64,000 nucleotides of DNA, taken from the NCBI RefSeq assembly GCF_014863605.1, contig NZ_CP062252.1, positions 3,543,001 to 3,607,000 on the forward strand, given 5' to 3'. A program made the position numbers and the translations under genes. Shown here piece after piece: positions 1 through 8,993 of this stretch. Under the pieces are notes generated by a model that made no database searches, was not told the origin of the DNA, and worked only from the letters and a program-made list of their open reading frames with translations. The DNA comes from Pseudomonas allokribbensis (GTDB lineage Bacteria; Pseudomonadota; Gammaproteobacteria; Pseudomonadales; Pseudomonadaceae). The number at the start of each line of letters is the position of its first letter. The first letter of the stretch is position 1.

Positions 1-612
1 CGACGGGCCGGTGGTGCCCGAGGTGAACATCAGCAGGAACGGGTCTTCGCCGGTCAGCATCACCGGTTCGCAGACATTGGAATGGTTGGGCAGTTCGGCC
101 CAGAAACTGAAATCGCCACGGACAATGCCCTGGCCTTTCGGGCCGCCGACGGTGACCAGCGTCGGGCAGTCGGCGACTTCACTGAGCTTCGGCCGGTTGA
201 CCGCATCGGTCACCACCACTTTTGCGCCGGAACTGTTCAGGCGATGTTCGAGGGCTTTCGGGCCGAACGCGGTGAACAGCGGTTGATACACCGCGCCGAT
301 GCGCCAGGTGGCGAACACGGTGATCAGCAATTCGATATTGCGCGGCAGCAGGCCGGCGACCTTGTCGCCTTTCTGCACGCCCTGGGCGAGAAGGAAATTG
401 GCGAAGCGCGCGGCTTTGTCCTGCAGATCGCTGAAGGTGTAAGTCGCACTGGCGCCATCGCGGCCCTCCCAGAACAGCGCGATGCGCCCCGGCAAGGCGT
501 GACGGTCACAACATTCGACGCAGGCGTTGAGCGCCTCGAGCGTGCCGCTGAGTGCGGCGTCCACGGTGTGCTGATAATCAAACTGCTGGGTGGCAGACAA
601 GTAATCGCGCAT
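1..612 (-). CDS. AMP-binding acyl-CoA synthetase, N-terminal part (runs off left edge)
   Basis: Only the first 204 codons lie in the window; the C-terminal part is beyond position 1. The protein begins MRDYLSATQQFDYQ and carries the adenylation-domain phosphate-binding motif FTSGTTGPS at about residues 196-204, at the cut end. Enzymes of this superfamily activate a carboxylic acid to an acyl-adenylate and then to acyl-CoA. The N-terminal layout (a short cap, then an ATYTFSDLQDKAARFANFL segment) is that of acetyl/propionyl/medium-chain acyl-CoA synthetases, but the substrate cannot be told from this fragment. It lies downstream of, and in the same direction as, the AraC-type regulator gene at 754-1770, which may control it. 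Confidence 0.85.
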   Translation of the reverse strand, partial: MRDYLSATQQFDYQHTVDAALSGTLEALNACVECCDRHALPGRIALFWEGRDGASATYTFSDLQDKAARFANFLLAQGVQKGDKVAGLLPRNIELLITVFATWRIGAVYQPLFTAFGPKALEHRLNSSGAKVVVTDAVNRPKLSEVADCPTLVTVGGPKGQGIVRGDFSFWAELPNHSNVCEPVMLTGEDPFLLMFTSGTTGPS

Positions 613-753
613 TGCCAGAATCCCTCTGTGTTTTTATTAGGTTGGGGAACCGTAAACAACATAGGAATACTCGCGCCGCACGCCGGCGGCGGCAATGGTC
701 AAAGCCCTCAAAGTGGATGACTGGTTTGGCCAAGGCTTGCGTCGAATCGAGGA

Positions 754-1770
754 TCAGACCGCTTCGTTGAGGATCAGGCTGCGGTAATGCCCAGGATTGG
801 TCCCCGACCACTTGCGAAACGCCTTGTAGAACGAGCTCGCGTCGGCAAACCCCAGGCGTGTGGCGATGTCGACAAAACTGATCGAAGGCTCCGCCAGCCA
901 GATGATCGCCAGTTCCTTGCGTACGCTGTCCTTCAAACCCTGATAGGTCTGCCCTTCTTCGGCCAGACGCCGACGCAGGGTCGAGGCGGACATGCACAGC
1001 TGCTGGGCCAGGGCTTCGGTTTCCGGCCACTGTTCGGCGGGCAACTGACGCAGATCCTGCTTGATGCGGCTGGCGAGGCTTTCCGGGTCGCGGTACTTCA
1101 CCAGAATGTTGGCCGGCGCATGGGCGAGGAAACGTTTCAACTCCTCGGCACTGCGCTTGATCGGCAGATCCAGCACCTCGGCGGCGAAGATCATCCGCGT
1201 GCGTGGCCGATCGAAGCGCAGATTCTCGGAGAACATCACCCGGTAGTCATCGCAGAAGTCCGGCGCCGGGCAGCGCAATTCAATGGCCAGGATCGGAATC
1301 CGCCGCCCCGCGAGCCAGCAGGCCACGCCGTGGACGATCATCCAATAGGTGAAATAGGTGAAGGCGCGGCGCGGTTCAGGATCGTCCTCCAGCAGGACGA
1401 TCTCCGCCAGGCTTTGCTGGTGCACCAGTTGCGCCGGCATGCGCTCAAGCATCAGCGACAGGAAATTCAAACCGGCGCTCAAACCGGCAGCCAGATTCGG
1501 CTGGGCCATCGCGCTGCGGCAGAGGAATTCCAGGCTGCCGGACTTCAGCTTGCGCGGGTCCATGCCAAAGAACTCGTCATCGCCGCGCCGCGCCAGCAGT
1601 CGCCACAACCGTGCGTACTGGCTGGCCGGGACGCGGGCGTCATCGGTGGGCAGCAGCGCCGGATCGATGCCGACCTTGTTCAAGACTTCTTCCGTGGCCA
1701 CGCCCGGGGCACAACTTTGCAGCAGTGCTTCGCGCACCAGTTGAATGGCGATGGTGTCTTTTTCCGACAT
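754..1770 (-). CDS. AraC-family transcriptional regulator
   Basis: A 338-residue protein with the two-part layout of AraC regulators of the Arabinose_bd type: an N-terminal ligand-sensing region of about 200 residues and a C-terminal double helix-turn-helix (about residues 235-335, with STLRRRLAEEG in the first recognition helix and IATRLGFADASSFYKAFRKW in the second). ATG at 1770 is preferred to the in-frame TTG at 1782. It lies 141 bp upstream of the acyl-CoA synthetase gene on the same strand, so control of fatty-acid or small-acid activation is plausible but inferred only from position. The inducer is unknown. Confidence 0.88.
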   Translation of the reverse strand: MSEKDTIAIQLVREALLQSCAPGVATEEVLNKVGIDPALLPTDDARVPASQYARLWRLLARRGDDEFFGMDPRKLKSGSLEFLCRSAMAQPNLAAGLSAGLNFLSLMLERMPAQLVHQQSLAEIVLLEDDPEPRRAFTYFTYWMIVHGVACWLAGRRIPILAIELRCPAPDFCDDYRVMFSENLRFDRPRTRMIFAAEVLDLPIKRSAEELKRFLAHAPANILVKYRDPESLASRIKQDLRQLPAEQWPETEALAQQLCMSASTLRRRLAEEGQTYQGLKDSVRKELAIIWLAEPSISFVDIATRLGFADASSFYKAFRKWSGTNPGHYRSLILNEAV

Positions 1771-1930
1771 GGATCGAGGCAAATCCTGTTGTTGTTCGGG
1801 TGGCAGGCATCTTAACGCAGCTGCTCTGGCACGGCTCGCTCCATCCGGGAATGTCCGTTGCGTATTTGAGAATGGTTGATCTTCAAGCTTGTTCAGCTAC
1901 CGTTCAGGTAAATGTCAATGAGTGCCATGT

Positions 1931-1949
1931 GAGAATGACTTTCATTATG
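1931..1949. promoter_or_regulatory. Fur box upstream of the efe operon
   Basis: The 19-bp stretch GAGAATGACTTTCATTATG matches the classical Fur consensus GATAATGATAATCATTATC at 15 of 19 positions by eye. It lies 41 bp before the efeU start and overlaps the expected promoter. Iron-replete repression by Fur is the known control of efeUOB in enterobacteria; here it is an inference from the site. Confidence 0.72.
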
Positions 1950-1990
1950 TTACAACTTGTAACCTCATTTCGTTACACAGTGGATGCCGA

Positions 1991-2839
1991 ATGCTCGTTC
2001 CCTTTCTGATCATGCTGCGTGAAGGCATTGAAGCCGCGCTGATCGTTGGCATTATCGCCAGCTACCTGCAACAGACCGGCCGTGGCCAATGGATGCCGGC
2101 GGTGTGGATCGGCGTATTTCTCGCCGCTGCGCTGGCGCTGCTGGTGGGTGGTGGCCTGGAACTGGTCAGCGCCGAATTCCCGCAGAAACAGCAGGAACTG
2201 TTCGAAGGCGTGGTCGGCCTCATCGCCGTGGGCATTCTCAGCTCCATGGTGTTCTGGATGCGCAAGGTCGCGCGTTCGATCAAGCATTCGCTGCAAGCGT
2301 CCCTCGATCATGCGCTGACCGCTTCGAAACATCAGGTCATCGCGCTGATCGCCATGGTGTTTTTCGCCGTCGCCCGGGAAGGACTGGAAACCGTGTTCTT
2401 CCTGCTCGCCGTGTTCCAGCAGAGCGAAGGCCCGGGCGCGCCGATCGGTGCCCTGCTCGGCCTGATCCTGGCCATCGTCGTCGGTTACCTGATCTACAGC
2501 GGCAGCATGCGCCTGAATCTGTCGGCGTTCTTCCGCTGGACCGGGCTGTTCATCCTCGTGGTCGCCGCCGGGATCCTCTCCAACTCGGTGCAGGCACTGC
2601 ATGAGGCCGGGGTGTGGAACCACCTGCAAACCGTGCTCTTCGATTTCAGCGCGACGTTGCCGATGGACGGCCCGCTGGGCTCGGTGCTGGCCGGCATGTT
2701 CGGTTATCAGGATGCCCCGACCGTCAGCACCCTCGGCGCCTACCTGATCTACCTGGTGGTGGCGCTGGTGATGTTCTTCTATCCGGCCTCCGCCCCTGCG
2801 CCCAAAGCCGCCGCTTCGAATTCCGCTTCCAGCCAATAA
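1991..2839 (+). CDS. efeU: EfeU/FTR1-family iron permease
   Basis: A 282-residue polytopic membrane protein of the FTR1/EfeU family, the inner-membrane iron channel of the EfeUOB system. Both diagnostic iron-handling motifs are present: REGIE at residues 10-14 and REGLE at residues 129-133. About seven hydrophobic segments are visible. ATG at 1991 gives the normal family N-terminus (MLVPFLIMLREG); the upstream in-frame GTG at 1922 would add 23 non-homologous residues across the Fur box. It is the first gene of a four-gene operon, with only 8 bp to efeO. Confidence 0.95.
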   Translation: MLVPFLIMLREGIEAALIVGIIASYLQQTGRGQWMPAVWIGVFLAAALALLVGGGLELVSAEFPQKQQELFEGVVGLIAVGILSSMVFWMRKVARSIKHSLQASLDHALTASKHQVIALIAMVFFAVAREGLETVFFLLAVFQQSEGPGAPIGALLGLILAIVVGYLIYSGSMRLNLSAFFRWTGLFILVVAAGILSNSVQALHEAGVWNHLQTVLFDFSATLPMDGPLGSVLAGMFGYQDAPTVSTLGAYLIYLVVALVMFFYPASAPAPKAAASNSASSQ

Positions 2840-2847
2840 GGGCCTCC

Positions 2848-4047
2848 ATGTCAAAGCCTAATATTCCTCAGGCCTCCCCTCCCCGCGCCTTGCGCTGGGC
2901 GGTGGCCGGTTCCGTGGTCGTGATGATCGCCGCCGGTGGCCTGTTCTACTACGCCTCGAAAATGGCTGCGGCCAAGCGTCAGCACAACCATGACGAAGTG
3001 GTGGTCAACATCCACCCCGGCAGTTGCGAGCCCAACGAGCTGAGCGTGCCGGCCGGTCGTGCCAGTTTCCGCATCGTCAACCGCTCCGATCGGGCAGTGG
3101 AATGGGAAATCCTCGACGGCGTGCTGGTGATCGAAGAGCGCGAAAACATCGCGCCGGGCCTGAGCCAGGTGATCAACGCCAACCTGCAACCCGGCGATTA
3201 CGCCATCACCTGCGGCCTGCTGAGCAACCCGCGCGGCGTGCTGCATGTGACGCCGACCGCAGCCTCCGATGCCGCCGCCAAGGCCAAGCCGTCGATGGTC
3301 GCTTTCGTCGGGCCGCTGTCGGAGTTCCGCGTTTATCTGGCTACCCAGAGCAGCGCGCTGATCAGAGCCGTCACGGCGCTCAATCAAGCAATTACCAGCG
3401 GTGACCTGGCCCAGGCTCAAGCGGCGTACTTGCCGGCCCGCGCGGCGTATCAGCGTCTGGCCCCGGCTGCACAACGCCTGGCCGAGCTGGACAACAGCAT
3501 CAACGCCCGCGCCGATTACTTCGAGAAACGCGAACAGGATCCGGCCTTCGTCGGCTTCCACCGCATCGAGTACGCGCTGTTCCAGCAACGCAGCCTCGAC
3601 GGTCTGTCGCCGGTTGCCGAACGCCTGTTGGGCGACGTCACCACGCTGAAACAACAGTTGCTGGCCCAGTCGCTGCCACCGGAGCAACTGGTGGAAATCC
3701 TCGTGCGCAACCTCAACACCCTGGCCGACGTGCGCGCCGCCAGCGGTGAAGAGGAACGCTACAGCCACGGTGACCTCAACGGTTTTGCAGCGAATCTGGA
3801 GACCGCGCACAAAGTCGTCGAACTGTTGCGCCCGATGCTGAGCAAATCCGCCGTCGACCTGCTGCCGAAAATCGACAGCGCGCTGACTGATTTCGATACC
3901 ACGCTGAACGGCTTCAAGGTCAAGGATGGCTACGCCAGTTACGACACCGTCAACGGTGAGCAACGCAAGCAGATCGCCGACAAGGCCAAGGCTCTGGCCG
4001 ACGCCCTCGACGCCATTGATCCCGCCCTCGGCCTCTCCGGCCTGTAA
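2848..4047 (+). CDS. efeO: EfeO, cupredoxin plus imelysin (M75) iron-uptake protein
   Basis: A 399-residue periplasmic component of the Efe system. It has an N-terminal hydrophobic segment (about residues 18-36) that looks more like a membrane anchor than a cleaved signal, then a cupredoxin-like domain (about 50-136, with Cys60 and Cys122), and a C-terminal M75/imelysin domain (about 150-399). The HxxE metal-binding motif of the imelysin domain is seen as H238-R-I-E241. EfeO is thought to gather or oxidise iron and hand it to EfeU. The start at 2848 follows efeU by 8 bp. A second imelysin gene lies downstream in the same operon. Confidence 0.93.
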   Translation: MSKPNIPQASPPRALRWAVAGSVVVMIAAGGLFYYASKMAAAKRQHNHDEVVVNIHPGSCEPNELSVPAGRASFRIVNRSDRAVEWEILDGVLVIEERENIAPGLSQVINANLQPGDYAITCGLLSNPRGVLHVTPTAASDAAAKAKPSMVAFVGPLSEFRVYLATQSSALIRAVTALNQAITSGDLAQAQAAYLPARAAYQRLAPAAQRLAELDNSINARADYFEKREQDPAFVGFHRIEYALFQQRSLDGLSPVAERLLGDVTTLKQQLLAQSLPPEQLVEILVRNLNTLADVRAASGEEERYSHGDLNGFAANLETAHKVVELLRPMLSKSAVDLLPKIDSALTDFDTTLNGFKVKDGYASYDTVNGEQRKQIADKAKALADALDAIDPALGLSGL

Positions 4048-4064
4048 GTAGAAGACGACTACCG

Positions 4065-5363
4065 ATGAACGATTCCGAACACTTCAACCTGCAACGTCGC
4101 CGCGTACTGATGGGCATGGGCGCCGCCGGTGTCGCACTGGCCGGTACCGCCCTGAGCTGCCCGGCGATGGCCGCAGCGCCTGCGCAAGTCACCGAAGCGC
4201 CGAGCAGCGACAAGACCCAGGATCACCACGACTTTCATGGCGCGCACCAGACCGGCATCGTTACCCCGCGTCCGGCGTCCGGCATGCTGGTGTCGTTCGA
4301 TGTGCTGGCCAGCGACCGCGAAGACCTCGAACGTCTGTTCCGCACCCTCAACGAGCGCATCGCGTTCCTGATGAAGGGCGGCCCGGTGGCGCAGATCGAC
4401 CCGAAATTGCCGCCACCGGATTCCGGCATCCTCGGCCCGGTGGTCACACCGGACAACCTGACCATCACCGTGTCGGTGGGCGAATCGCTGTTCGACGAGC
4501 GTTTCGGCCTCGCCTCTGCCAAGCCCAAGCGCCTGATCCGCATGGTCGGCTTCCCCAACGACGCGCTGGAAGCCGATTGCTGCCACGGCGACCTGAGCCT
4601 GCAGTTCTGCTCCAACACCGCCGACACCAACATCCACGCCCTGCGCGACATCGTGAAGAACCTGCCGGACCTGCTGCTGGTGCGCTGGAAGCAAGAAGGC
4701 AGCGTACCGCCGCAAGCCCCGGCCAAACCCGGTGTGCCGGCGCAATCGGCGCGCAACTTCCTCGGTTTCCGTGACGGATCGGCGAACCCGGATTCCAACG
4801 ACGGCAAAGCCATGGACCGCATCGTCTGGGTGCAACCGGGCAGCGACGAACCGGCCTGGGCCGTTCACGGCAGTTATCAGGCGGTGCGGATCATCCGCAA
4901 CTTCGTCGAGCGCTGGGACCGCACGCCGTTGCAGGAGCAGGAAAGCATCATCGGCCGCGTGAAAACCACCGGCGCGCCGATGGGCGCCAGCCATGAGACC
5001 GAAGTCCCTGATTACAGCAAGGACCCGGAAGGCAAGCTGACCAAGCTCGACGCGCACATCCGCCTGGCCAACCCGCGCACCGCCGCGAGTCAGGCCAACC
5101 TGATCCTGCGCCGCCCCTTCAACTATTCCAACGGTGTGAACAAGAACGGCCAGCTCGATATGGGCCTGCTGTTCATCTGCTACCAGGCCGATCTGGAAAA
5201 AGGCTTCATCACCGTACAGACCCGCCTCAACGGCGAGCCGCTGGAGGAATACCTCAAGCCGGTCGGCGGCGGTTACTTCTTCACCCTGCCGGGTGTTACG
5301 GGCGACAAGGATTTCATCGGTCGCTCGCTGCTCAACGCTACCCAACCAAAAACAACTGCATAG
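4065..5363 (+). CDS. efeB: EfeB, Tat-exported DyP-type haem peroxidase/deferrochelatase
   Basis: A 432-residue protein that begins with a twin-arginine signal ([17 protein letters not shown] at about residues 11-27), so it is exported folded with its haem. The DyP-family signature GxxDG is present as GFRDG at residues 234-238. EfeB is the peroxidase partner of EfeU and EfeO, proposed to oxidise ferrous iron or to release iron from haem without breaking the porphyrin ring. The gene lies 17 bp downstream of efeO and 22 bp upstream of the second imelysin gene. Confidence 0.95.
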   Translation: MNDSEHFNLQRRRVLMGMGAAGVALAGTALSCPAMAAAPAQVTEAPSSDKTQDHHDFHGAHQTGIVTPRPASGMLVSFDVLASDREDLERLFRTLNERIAFLMKGGPVAQIDPKLPPPDSGILGPVVTPDNLTITVSVGESLFDERFGLASAKPKRLIRMVGFPNDALEADCCHGDLSLQFCSNTADTNIHALRDIVKNLPDLLLVRWKQEGSVPPQAPAKPGVPAQSARNFLGFRDGSANPDSNDGKAMDRIVWVQPGSDEPAWAVHGSYQAVRIIRNFVERWDRTPLQEQESIIGRVKTTGAPMGASHETEVPDYSKDPEGKLTKLDAHIRLANPRTAASQANLILRRPFNYSNGVNKNGQLDMGLLFICYQADLEKGFITVQTRLNGEPLEEYLKPVGGGYFFTLPGVTGDKDFIGRSLLNATQPKTTA

Positions 5364-5385
5364 CATTCAACAGGAGCCGCCCCCC

Positions 5386-6210
5386 ATGAAAAAGACGCCC
5401 ATCGCGTTATTGCTGACCCTCGGTCTACTCAACACCCCGCTGTCGGCGTTCGCGGCGACCGCGCCGCTGGATCTGGTCGGGCCGGTTTCGGACTACAAGA
5501 TCTACGTCACCGAGCAACTGGACCAACTGGGCACCCACACCAAGCAATTCACCGATGCCGTGAAAAAGGGCGACCTGGCTACCGCGCAGAAGCTCTATGC
5601 ACCGACCCGCGTCTACTACGAGTCGATCGAGCCGATTGCCGAGTTGTTCAGTGACCTCGATGCATCCATCGACTCCCGCGTCGACGACCACGAAAAAGGC
5701 GTGAAGGCTGAAGACTTCACCGGTTTCCACCGCCTCGAGTACTCGCTGTTCTCGGAGAAGAGCACCCAGGGTCTGAACGATCTGGCCGACAAACTGGATA
5801 AAGACGTCCAGGACCTGCAGACCCGCGTCGCCGGCCTGACCTTCCCGCCCGAGAAAGTCGTGGGCGGCGCTGCCGCCCTGCTGGAAGAAGTCGCTGCCAC
5901 CAAGATCTCCGGTGAGGAAGACCGTTACAGCCACACCGACCTCTATGACTTCCAGGGCAACATCGACGGCGCGAAGAAAATCGTCGACCTGTTCCGTCCG
6001 CAGATCGAGAAACAGGACAAGGCCTTCGTGGCCAAAGTCGACAAGAACTTCGCCACCGTGGACAAGATCCTGGCCAAGTACAAGACCAAGGACGGCGGCT
6101 TCGAGACCTATGACAAAGTGAAGGAAAACGACCGCAAGGCGCTGGTGGGCCCGGTCAATACCCTGGCGGAAGACCTGTCGACGCTGCGTGGCAAGCTCGG
6201 TCTGAACTGA
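5386..6210 (+). CDS. EfeM-like single-domain imelysin (M75) protein
   Basis: A 274-residue secreted protein with a cleavable signal peptide (hydrophobic core to residue 20, probable cleavage after AFA at 21-23) and a single M75/imelysin domain. The HxxE motif is seen as H115-R-L-E118. It resembles the C-terminal half of EfeO but lacks the cupredoxin domain, the arrangement called EfeM. The operon therefore encodes both a two-domain and a one-domain imelysin. ATG at 5386 is preceded by CAGGAGCC; the longer in-frame ORF from 5293 overlaps efeB and is unlikely. A strong terminator follows. Confidence 0.9.
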   Translation: MKKTPIALLLTLGLLNTPLSAFAATAPLDLVGPVSDYKIYVTEQLDQLGTHTKQFTDAVKKGDLATAQKLYAPTRVYYESIEPIAELFSDLDASIDSRVDDHEKGVKAEDFTGFHRLEYSLFSEKSTQGLNDLADKLDKDVQDLQTRVAGLTFPPEKVVGGAAALLEEVAATKISGEEDRYSHTDLYDFQGNIDGAKKIVDLFRPQIEKQDKAFVAKVDKNFATVDKILAKYKTKDGGFETYDKVKENDRKALVGPVNTLAEDLSTLRGKLGLN

Positions 6211-6221
6211 GTTCGGCGCAT

Positions 6222-6262
6222 AAAAAAATCCCCCGGACGCGTCCTGCGTTCGGGGGATTTTC
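6222..6262. terminator. Bidirectional Rho-independent terminator, efe operon / pssA
   Basis: An inverted repeat with arms at about 6225-6235 and 6251-6261 (AAAATCCCCCG / CGGGGGATTTT) has runs of A and T on both sides, so it can end transcripts from the efe operon (+) and from pssA (-). Confidence 0.88.
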
Positions 6263-6273
6263 GTTTTCCGGTC

Positions 6274-7617
6274 TTACAGAATCCGGTACAGCAAACGCTC
6301 GACCCGTACCCGGCTCACGCGCTTGAGGAACTTGGCTACCCCGCTCGGGTAATCCGGCAAGGCTTCCAGATCCTGGAATCGTGCGATTCGCTGGGTGTGC
6401 TCAAAGATGTTTTCCAGCTCCAGACGCCGAGGCTCCAGCCACTCGCCTTTCGGGTCATCGATCAGCAGCGCGTTTTCCAGATCGAGACGGAACGCCCGCG
6501 GGTTGAGGTTGTTGCCGGTCAGCAGCGTGTAGCGCTGATCGATCCACATGCCCTTGAGGTGATAGCTGTTGTCGCCCTCACGCCACAGATGCAGGTTCAA
6601 CTGACCGCTGTCGATGTTGCGCTGATGGCGCTTGGCGAAACGGCGCAGGCTGATCTCGTAGAGATACGGCAGCGCGGCGATCACCTTGAACGGCTCGGTC
6701 GGCGGAATATAGAAGTCGTTGGCCGTCTTGTCGCCGACCACGATGTCGATCTTCACGCCGCGAGCCAGCGCCCGGTTGATCTCGCGGATCACCCCCAGTG
6801 GCAGGTTGAAGTACGGCGTGCAGATGGTCAGTTGCTTCTGGGCGCTGGCGATCAGCTCCAGAATCACCCGGTTCAGCGGGTTGTTCTTGCCCACACCGAG
6901 CAACGGGCTGACGGACAGGCCGGTATGCGCCGTGCTGCCGGCGCTGGTGTCGTACGTCGCGTATTTGAGGCGGCTGCGCAGGTCGCCGATGTCGTTGCGC
7001 AGGCTGCGGGTGGTCGGCAGGTTTGGCAGGTCGAGGCGATGCACCGCTTTGGATTCGATCAGGCCGTGCTTGACCAGATGGTGCATCGAATCCGCCAGTT
7101 CCCGGCTCTGCAGCACGTGATAACGGTCGAAGCGGTACTTGTCGAACTTGTGCAGATAGACGTTGTTCAGGCTCGCACCGCTGTAGACCACGCAATCGTC
7201 GATCACGAAGCCTTTGAGGTGCAGCACGCCGAACAGCTCACGAGTCTGCACCGGCACGCCGTAGACCGGCACCACGCTCTGGTGGGTGCGAGTCATTTCC
7301 TGATACCAGGCCGAGTTACCTGGCTGCTTGCCGGCACCGATCAAGCCGCGCTGGGCGCGCAACCAGTCGACGACCACAACGATTTCAAGCTCGGGACGCT
7401 TGAGTTTGGCGGCGTGCAAGGCATCGAGGATTTCCTGACCGGCTTCGTCATTTTGCAGATAGAGCGCGACGAGGTAGATGCGCTGGGTCGCCTGGGCGAT
7501 TTTCTCCAGCAGGCAACGACGGAACTCGGCGGCGCCGGACAGAATGGTCACGGCCTCGGCGGTCAGCGGAAAGCTGCGCAACTTGGGCAGCAGAGAGCGT
7601 TTGAAAAGCAACGGCAT
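6274..7617 (-). CDS. pssA: CDP-diacylglycerol-serine O-phosphatidyltransferase (type I, PLD-fold)
   Basis: A 447-residue phosphatidylserine synthase of the Escherichia coli PssA type; it makes phosphatidylserine, the precursor of phosphatidylethanolamine, and acts at the inner face of the membrane. Two phospholipase D HKD motifs are present: H133-K135-D140 (HLKGFVID) and H353-K355-D360 (HLKGMWID). Long stretches such as TICTPYFNLP, VGDKTANDFYIP and LTGNNLNPRA match E. coli PssA as I recall it, and the C-terminus (RLLYRIL) is also alike. ATG at 7617 gives the family length; the frame stays open to 7905 only because it reads through the repeat at 7694-7803. Confidence 0.93.
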   Translation of the reverse strand: MPLLFKRSLLPKLRSFPLTAEAVTILSGAAEFRRCLLEKIAQATQRIYLVALYLQNDEAGQEILDALHAAKLKRPELEIVVVVDWLRAQRGLIGAGKQPGNSAWYQEMTRTHQSVVPVYGVPVQTRELFGVLHLKGFVIDDCVVYSGASLNNVYLHKFDKYRFDRYHVLQSRELADSMHHLVKHGLIESKAVHRLDLPNLPTTRSLRNDIGDLRSRLKYATYDTSAGSTAHTGLSVSPLLGVGKNNPLNRVILELIASAQKQLTICTPYFNLPLGVIREINRALARGVKIDIVVGDKTANDFYIPPTEPFKVIAALPYLYEISLRRFAKRHQRNIDSGQLNLHLWREGDNSYHLKGMWIDQRYTLLTGNNLNPRAFRLDLENALLIDDPKGEWLEPRRLELENIFEHTQRIARFQDLEALPDYPSGVAKFLKRVSRVRVERLLYRIL

Positions 7618-7693
7618 AGGGCTCGCAATGGGTCGAATCCGAAGAACCCGAGAGCTTACACCATCAACTCCTTCGGGTCTTCCCGCCTGATTG

Positions 7694-7803
7694 ATCGTTC
7701 CCACGCTCTGCGTGGGAATGCAGCCCGGGACGCTCCGCGTCCCTTCCAGAGCTGGAACGCGGAGCGTCCCTTGAGGCATTCCCACGCAGAGCGTGGGAAC
7801 GAT
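7694..7803. repeat. Compound intergenic palindromic repeat (REP-like)
   Basis: A 110-bp imperfect palindrome with outer arms ATCGTTCCCACGC / GCGTGGGAACGAT, each of which carries a smaller CCCACGC-GCGTGGG hairpin, and inner arms GGACGCTCCGCGTCCC / GGAGCGTCC. It fills the space between divergent pssA and the TetR gene. Elements of this kind are dispersed in fluorescent pseudomonads (recollection). A truncated copy ends kguK at 33367. Confidence 0.8.
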
Positions 7804-7816
7804 AAATAAAAAACAT

Positions 7817-7845
7817 TTGACCAAGGAGAACGATCGTTCTACTGT
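7817..7845 (+). promoter_or_regulatory. Candidate autoregulated promoter/operator of the TetR gene
   Basis: A -35-like TTGACC (7817-7822) and a weak -10-like TACTGT (7840-7845) are 17 bp apart. A perfect 14-bp palindrome AGAACGATCGTTCT (7827-7840) occupies the spacer. Palindromes of this kind in a TetR-family gene's own promoter are usually its operator. Transcription would start at about 7852, right at the ATG at 7853, so the mRNA may be leaderless. Confidence 0.55.
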
Positions 7846-7852
7846 TCGCCAC

Positions 7853-8419
7853 ATGAACGAAATCACCAGCAACGACACGACCCGCGACATCATTCTGGAT
7901 GTCACCGAAAAGTTGATCTACAAAAGTGGCATCGCCGCCACCGGGATGGATCTTCTGGTGAAAACCGCCGGTGTCTCCAGAAAGAGTATCTACCGCTACT
8001 TCGCCAACAAGGAGGAGCTGACCGTCGCCGCCCTGCAGCGCCGCGACGTGCGCTGGATGCACTGGTACAGAAGCGCCGTCGATCAGGCCGAAACCCCGGC
8101 CGATCGCCTGCTCAACCTGTTTACCGTGCTCAAGGGCTGGTTCGCCTCGGAAGGCTTCCGGGGCTGCGCCTTCATCAATACCAGTGGCGAAACCGGCGAT
8201 CCGCAGGACCCGGTGCGCCAGGTCGCCAAAGACCACAAACAGAAGCTGCTCGACTACGTGTGCGAGCTGTGTACCGAACATGGTGCCGAGGACCCGCAAC
8301 TGCTGGCCAAACAGTTGCTGATCCTGATTGACGGCGCCATTACCGTAGCGCTTGTGATGGGTGATCACAGTGCCGCCGATAATGCGCAATGCATGGCGCG
8401 AAAGTTATTGGACCTGTAA
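7853..8419 (+). CDS. TetR/AcrR-family transcriptional regulator
   Basis: A 188-residue TetR-type repressor with an N-terminal helix-turn-helix (about residues 10-60; the recognition helix includes VSRKSIYRYFANKEEL) and a C-terminal ligand-binding region with GCAFINTSGETGD, a segment seen in a subgroup of TetR proteins. No Shine-Dalgarno sequence sits at the usual distance from ATG 7853; the AAGGAG at 7823-7828 is too far upstream, in keeping with a leaderless start. An in-frame GTG at 7793 lies inside the repeat and is unlikely. The next gene on the strand is the DUF1348 protein, a possible target. The ligand is unknown. Confidence 0.88.
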   Translation: MNEITSNDTTRDIILDVTEKLIYKSGIAATGMDLLVKTAGVSRKSIYRYFANKEELTVAALQRRDVRWMHWYRSAVDQAETPADRLLNLFTVLKGWFASEGFRGCAFINTSGETGDPQDPVRQVAKDHKQKLLDYVCELCTEHGAEDPQLLAKQLLILIDGAITVALVMGDHSAADNAQCMARKLLDL

Positions 8420-8471
8420 AGCCTCAATAAGCGACAAGTTGTTCAATCGTTAATTTGATCGGGAGACAAAC

Positions 8472-8951
8472 ATGTCTACTGCAGCCGAAGTGCGTCCGCC
8501 ATTGCCACCCTTCAACCGTGAATCGGCCATTGAAAAAGTTCGTCTGGCCGAAGATGGCTGGAATTCCCGCGACCCGCACCGCGTATCGCTGGCTTATACC
8601 CTCGACACAAAATGGCGCAACCGCGCCGAATTCGCCAACAACCGCGAAGAAGCAAAAGGCTTCCTGACCCGCAAATGGGCCAAGGAACTGGATTACCGCC
8701 TGATCAAGGAGCTCTGGGCGTATTCCGACACCCGCATCGCCGTGCGCTACGCCTACGAATGGCACGACGACTCGGGCAACTGGTTCCGCTCCTACGGCAA
8801 CGAAAACTGGGAGTTCGACGAGCACGGCCTGATGTTCCAGCGTTATGCCTGCATCAACGATATGCCGATCAAGGAAAGCGAGCGCAAGTTCCACTGGCCG
8901 CTGGGCCGGCGCCCGGATGATCATCCGGGGCTGTCCGACCTGGGTCTGTAA
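8472..8951 (+). CDS. DUF1348 (SnoaL/NTF2-like) protein
   Basis: A 159-residue cytoplasmic protein of the DUF1348 family, which has an NTF2/SnoaL-like cone fold. Characteristic stretches include [24 protein letters not shown] and YGNENWEF. No enzymatic role is established for the family. It starts 52 bp after the TetR gene on the same strand, so the two may be co-regulated. Confidence 0.85.
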   Translation: MSTAAEVRPPLPPFNRESAIEKVRLAEDGWNSRDPHRVSLAYTLDTKWRNRAEFANNREEAKGFLTRKWAKELDYRLIKELWAYSDTRIAVRYAYEWHDDSGNWFRSYGNENWEFDEHGLMFQRYACINDMPIKESERKFHWPLGRRPDDHPGLSDLGL

Positions 8952-8961
8952 TTAAGCCGTC

Positions 8962-8992
8962 GATCCTTCCTGCAGATTGTGCAGGAAGGGTC
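8962..8992. terminator. Hairpin between convergent DUF1348 and sfnG genes
   Basis: Perfect 10-bp arms CCTTCCTGCA (8965-8974) and TGCAGGAAGG (8980-8989) with a 5-base loop. There is no long T run, so it is a probable but not classical terminator for either strand. Confidence 0.6.
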
Positions 8993-8993
8993 T

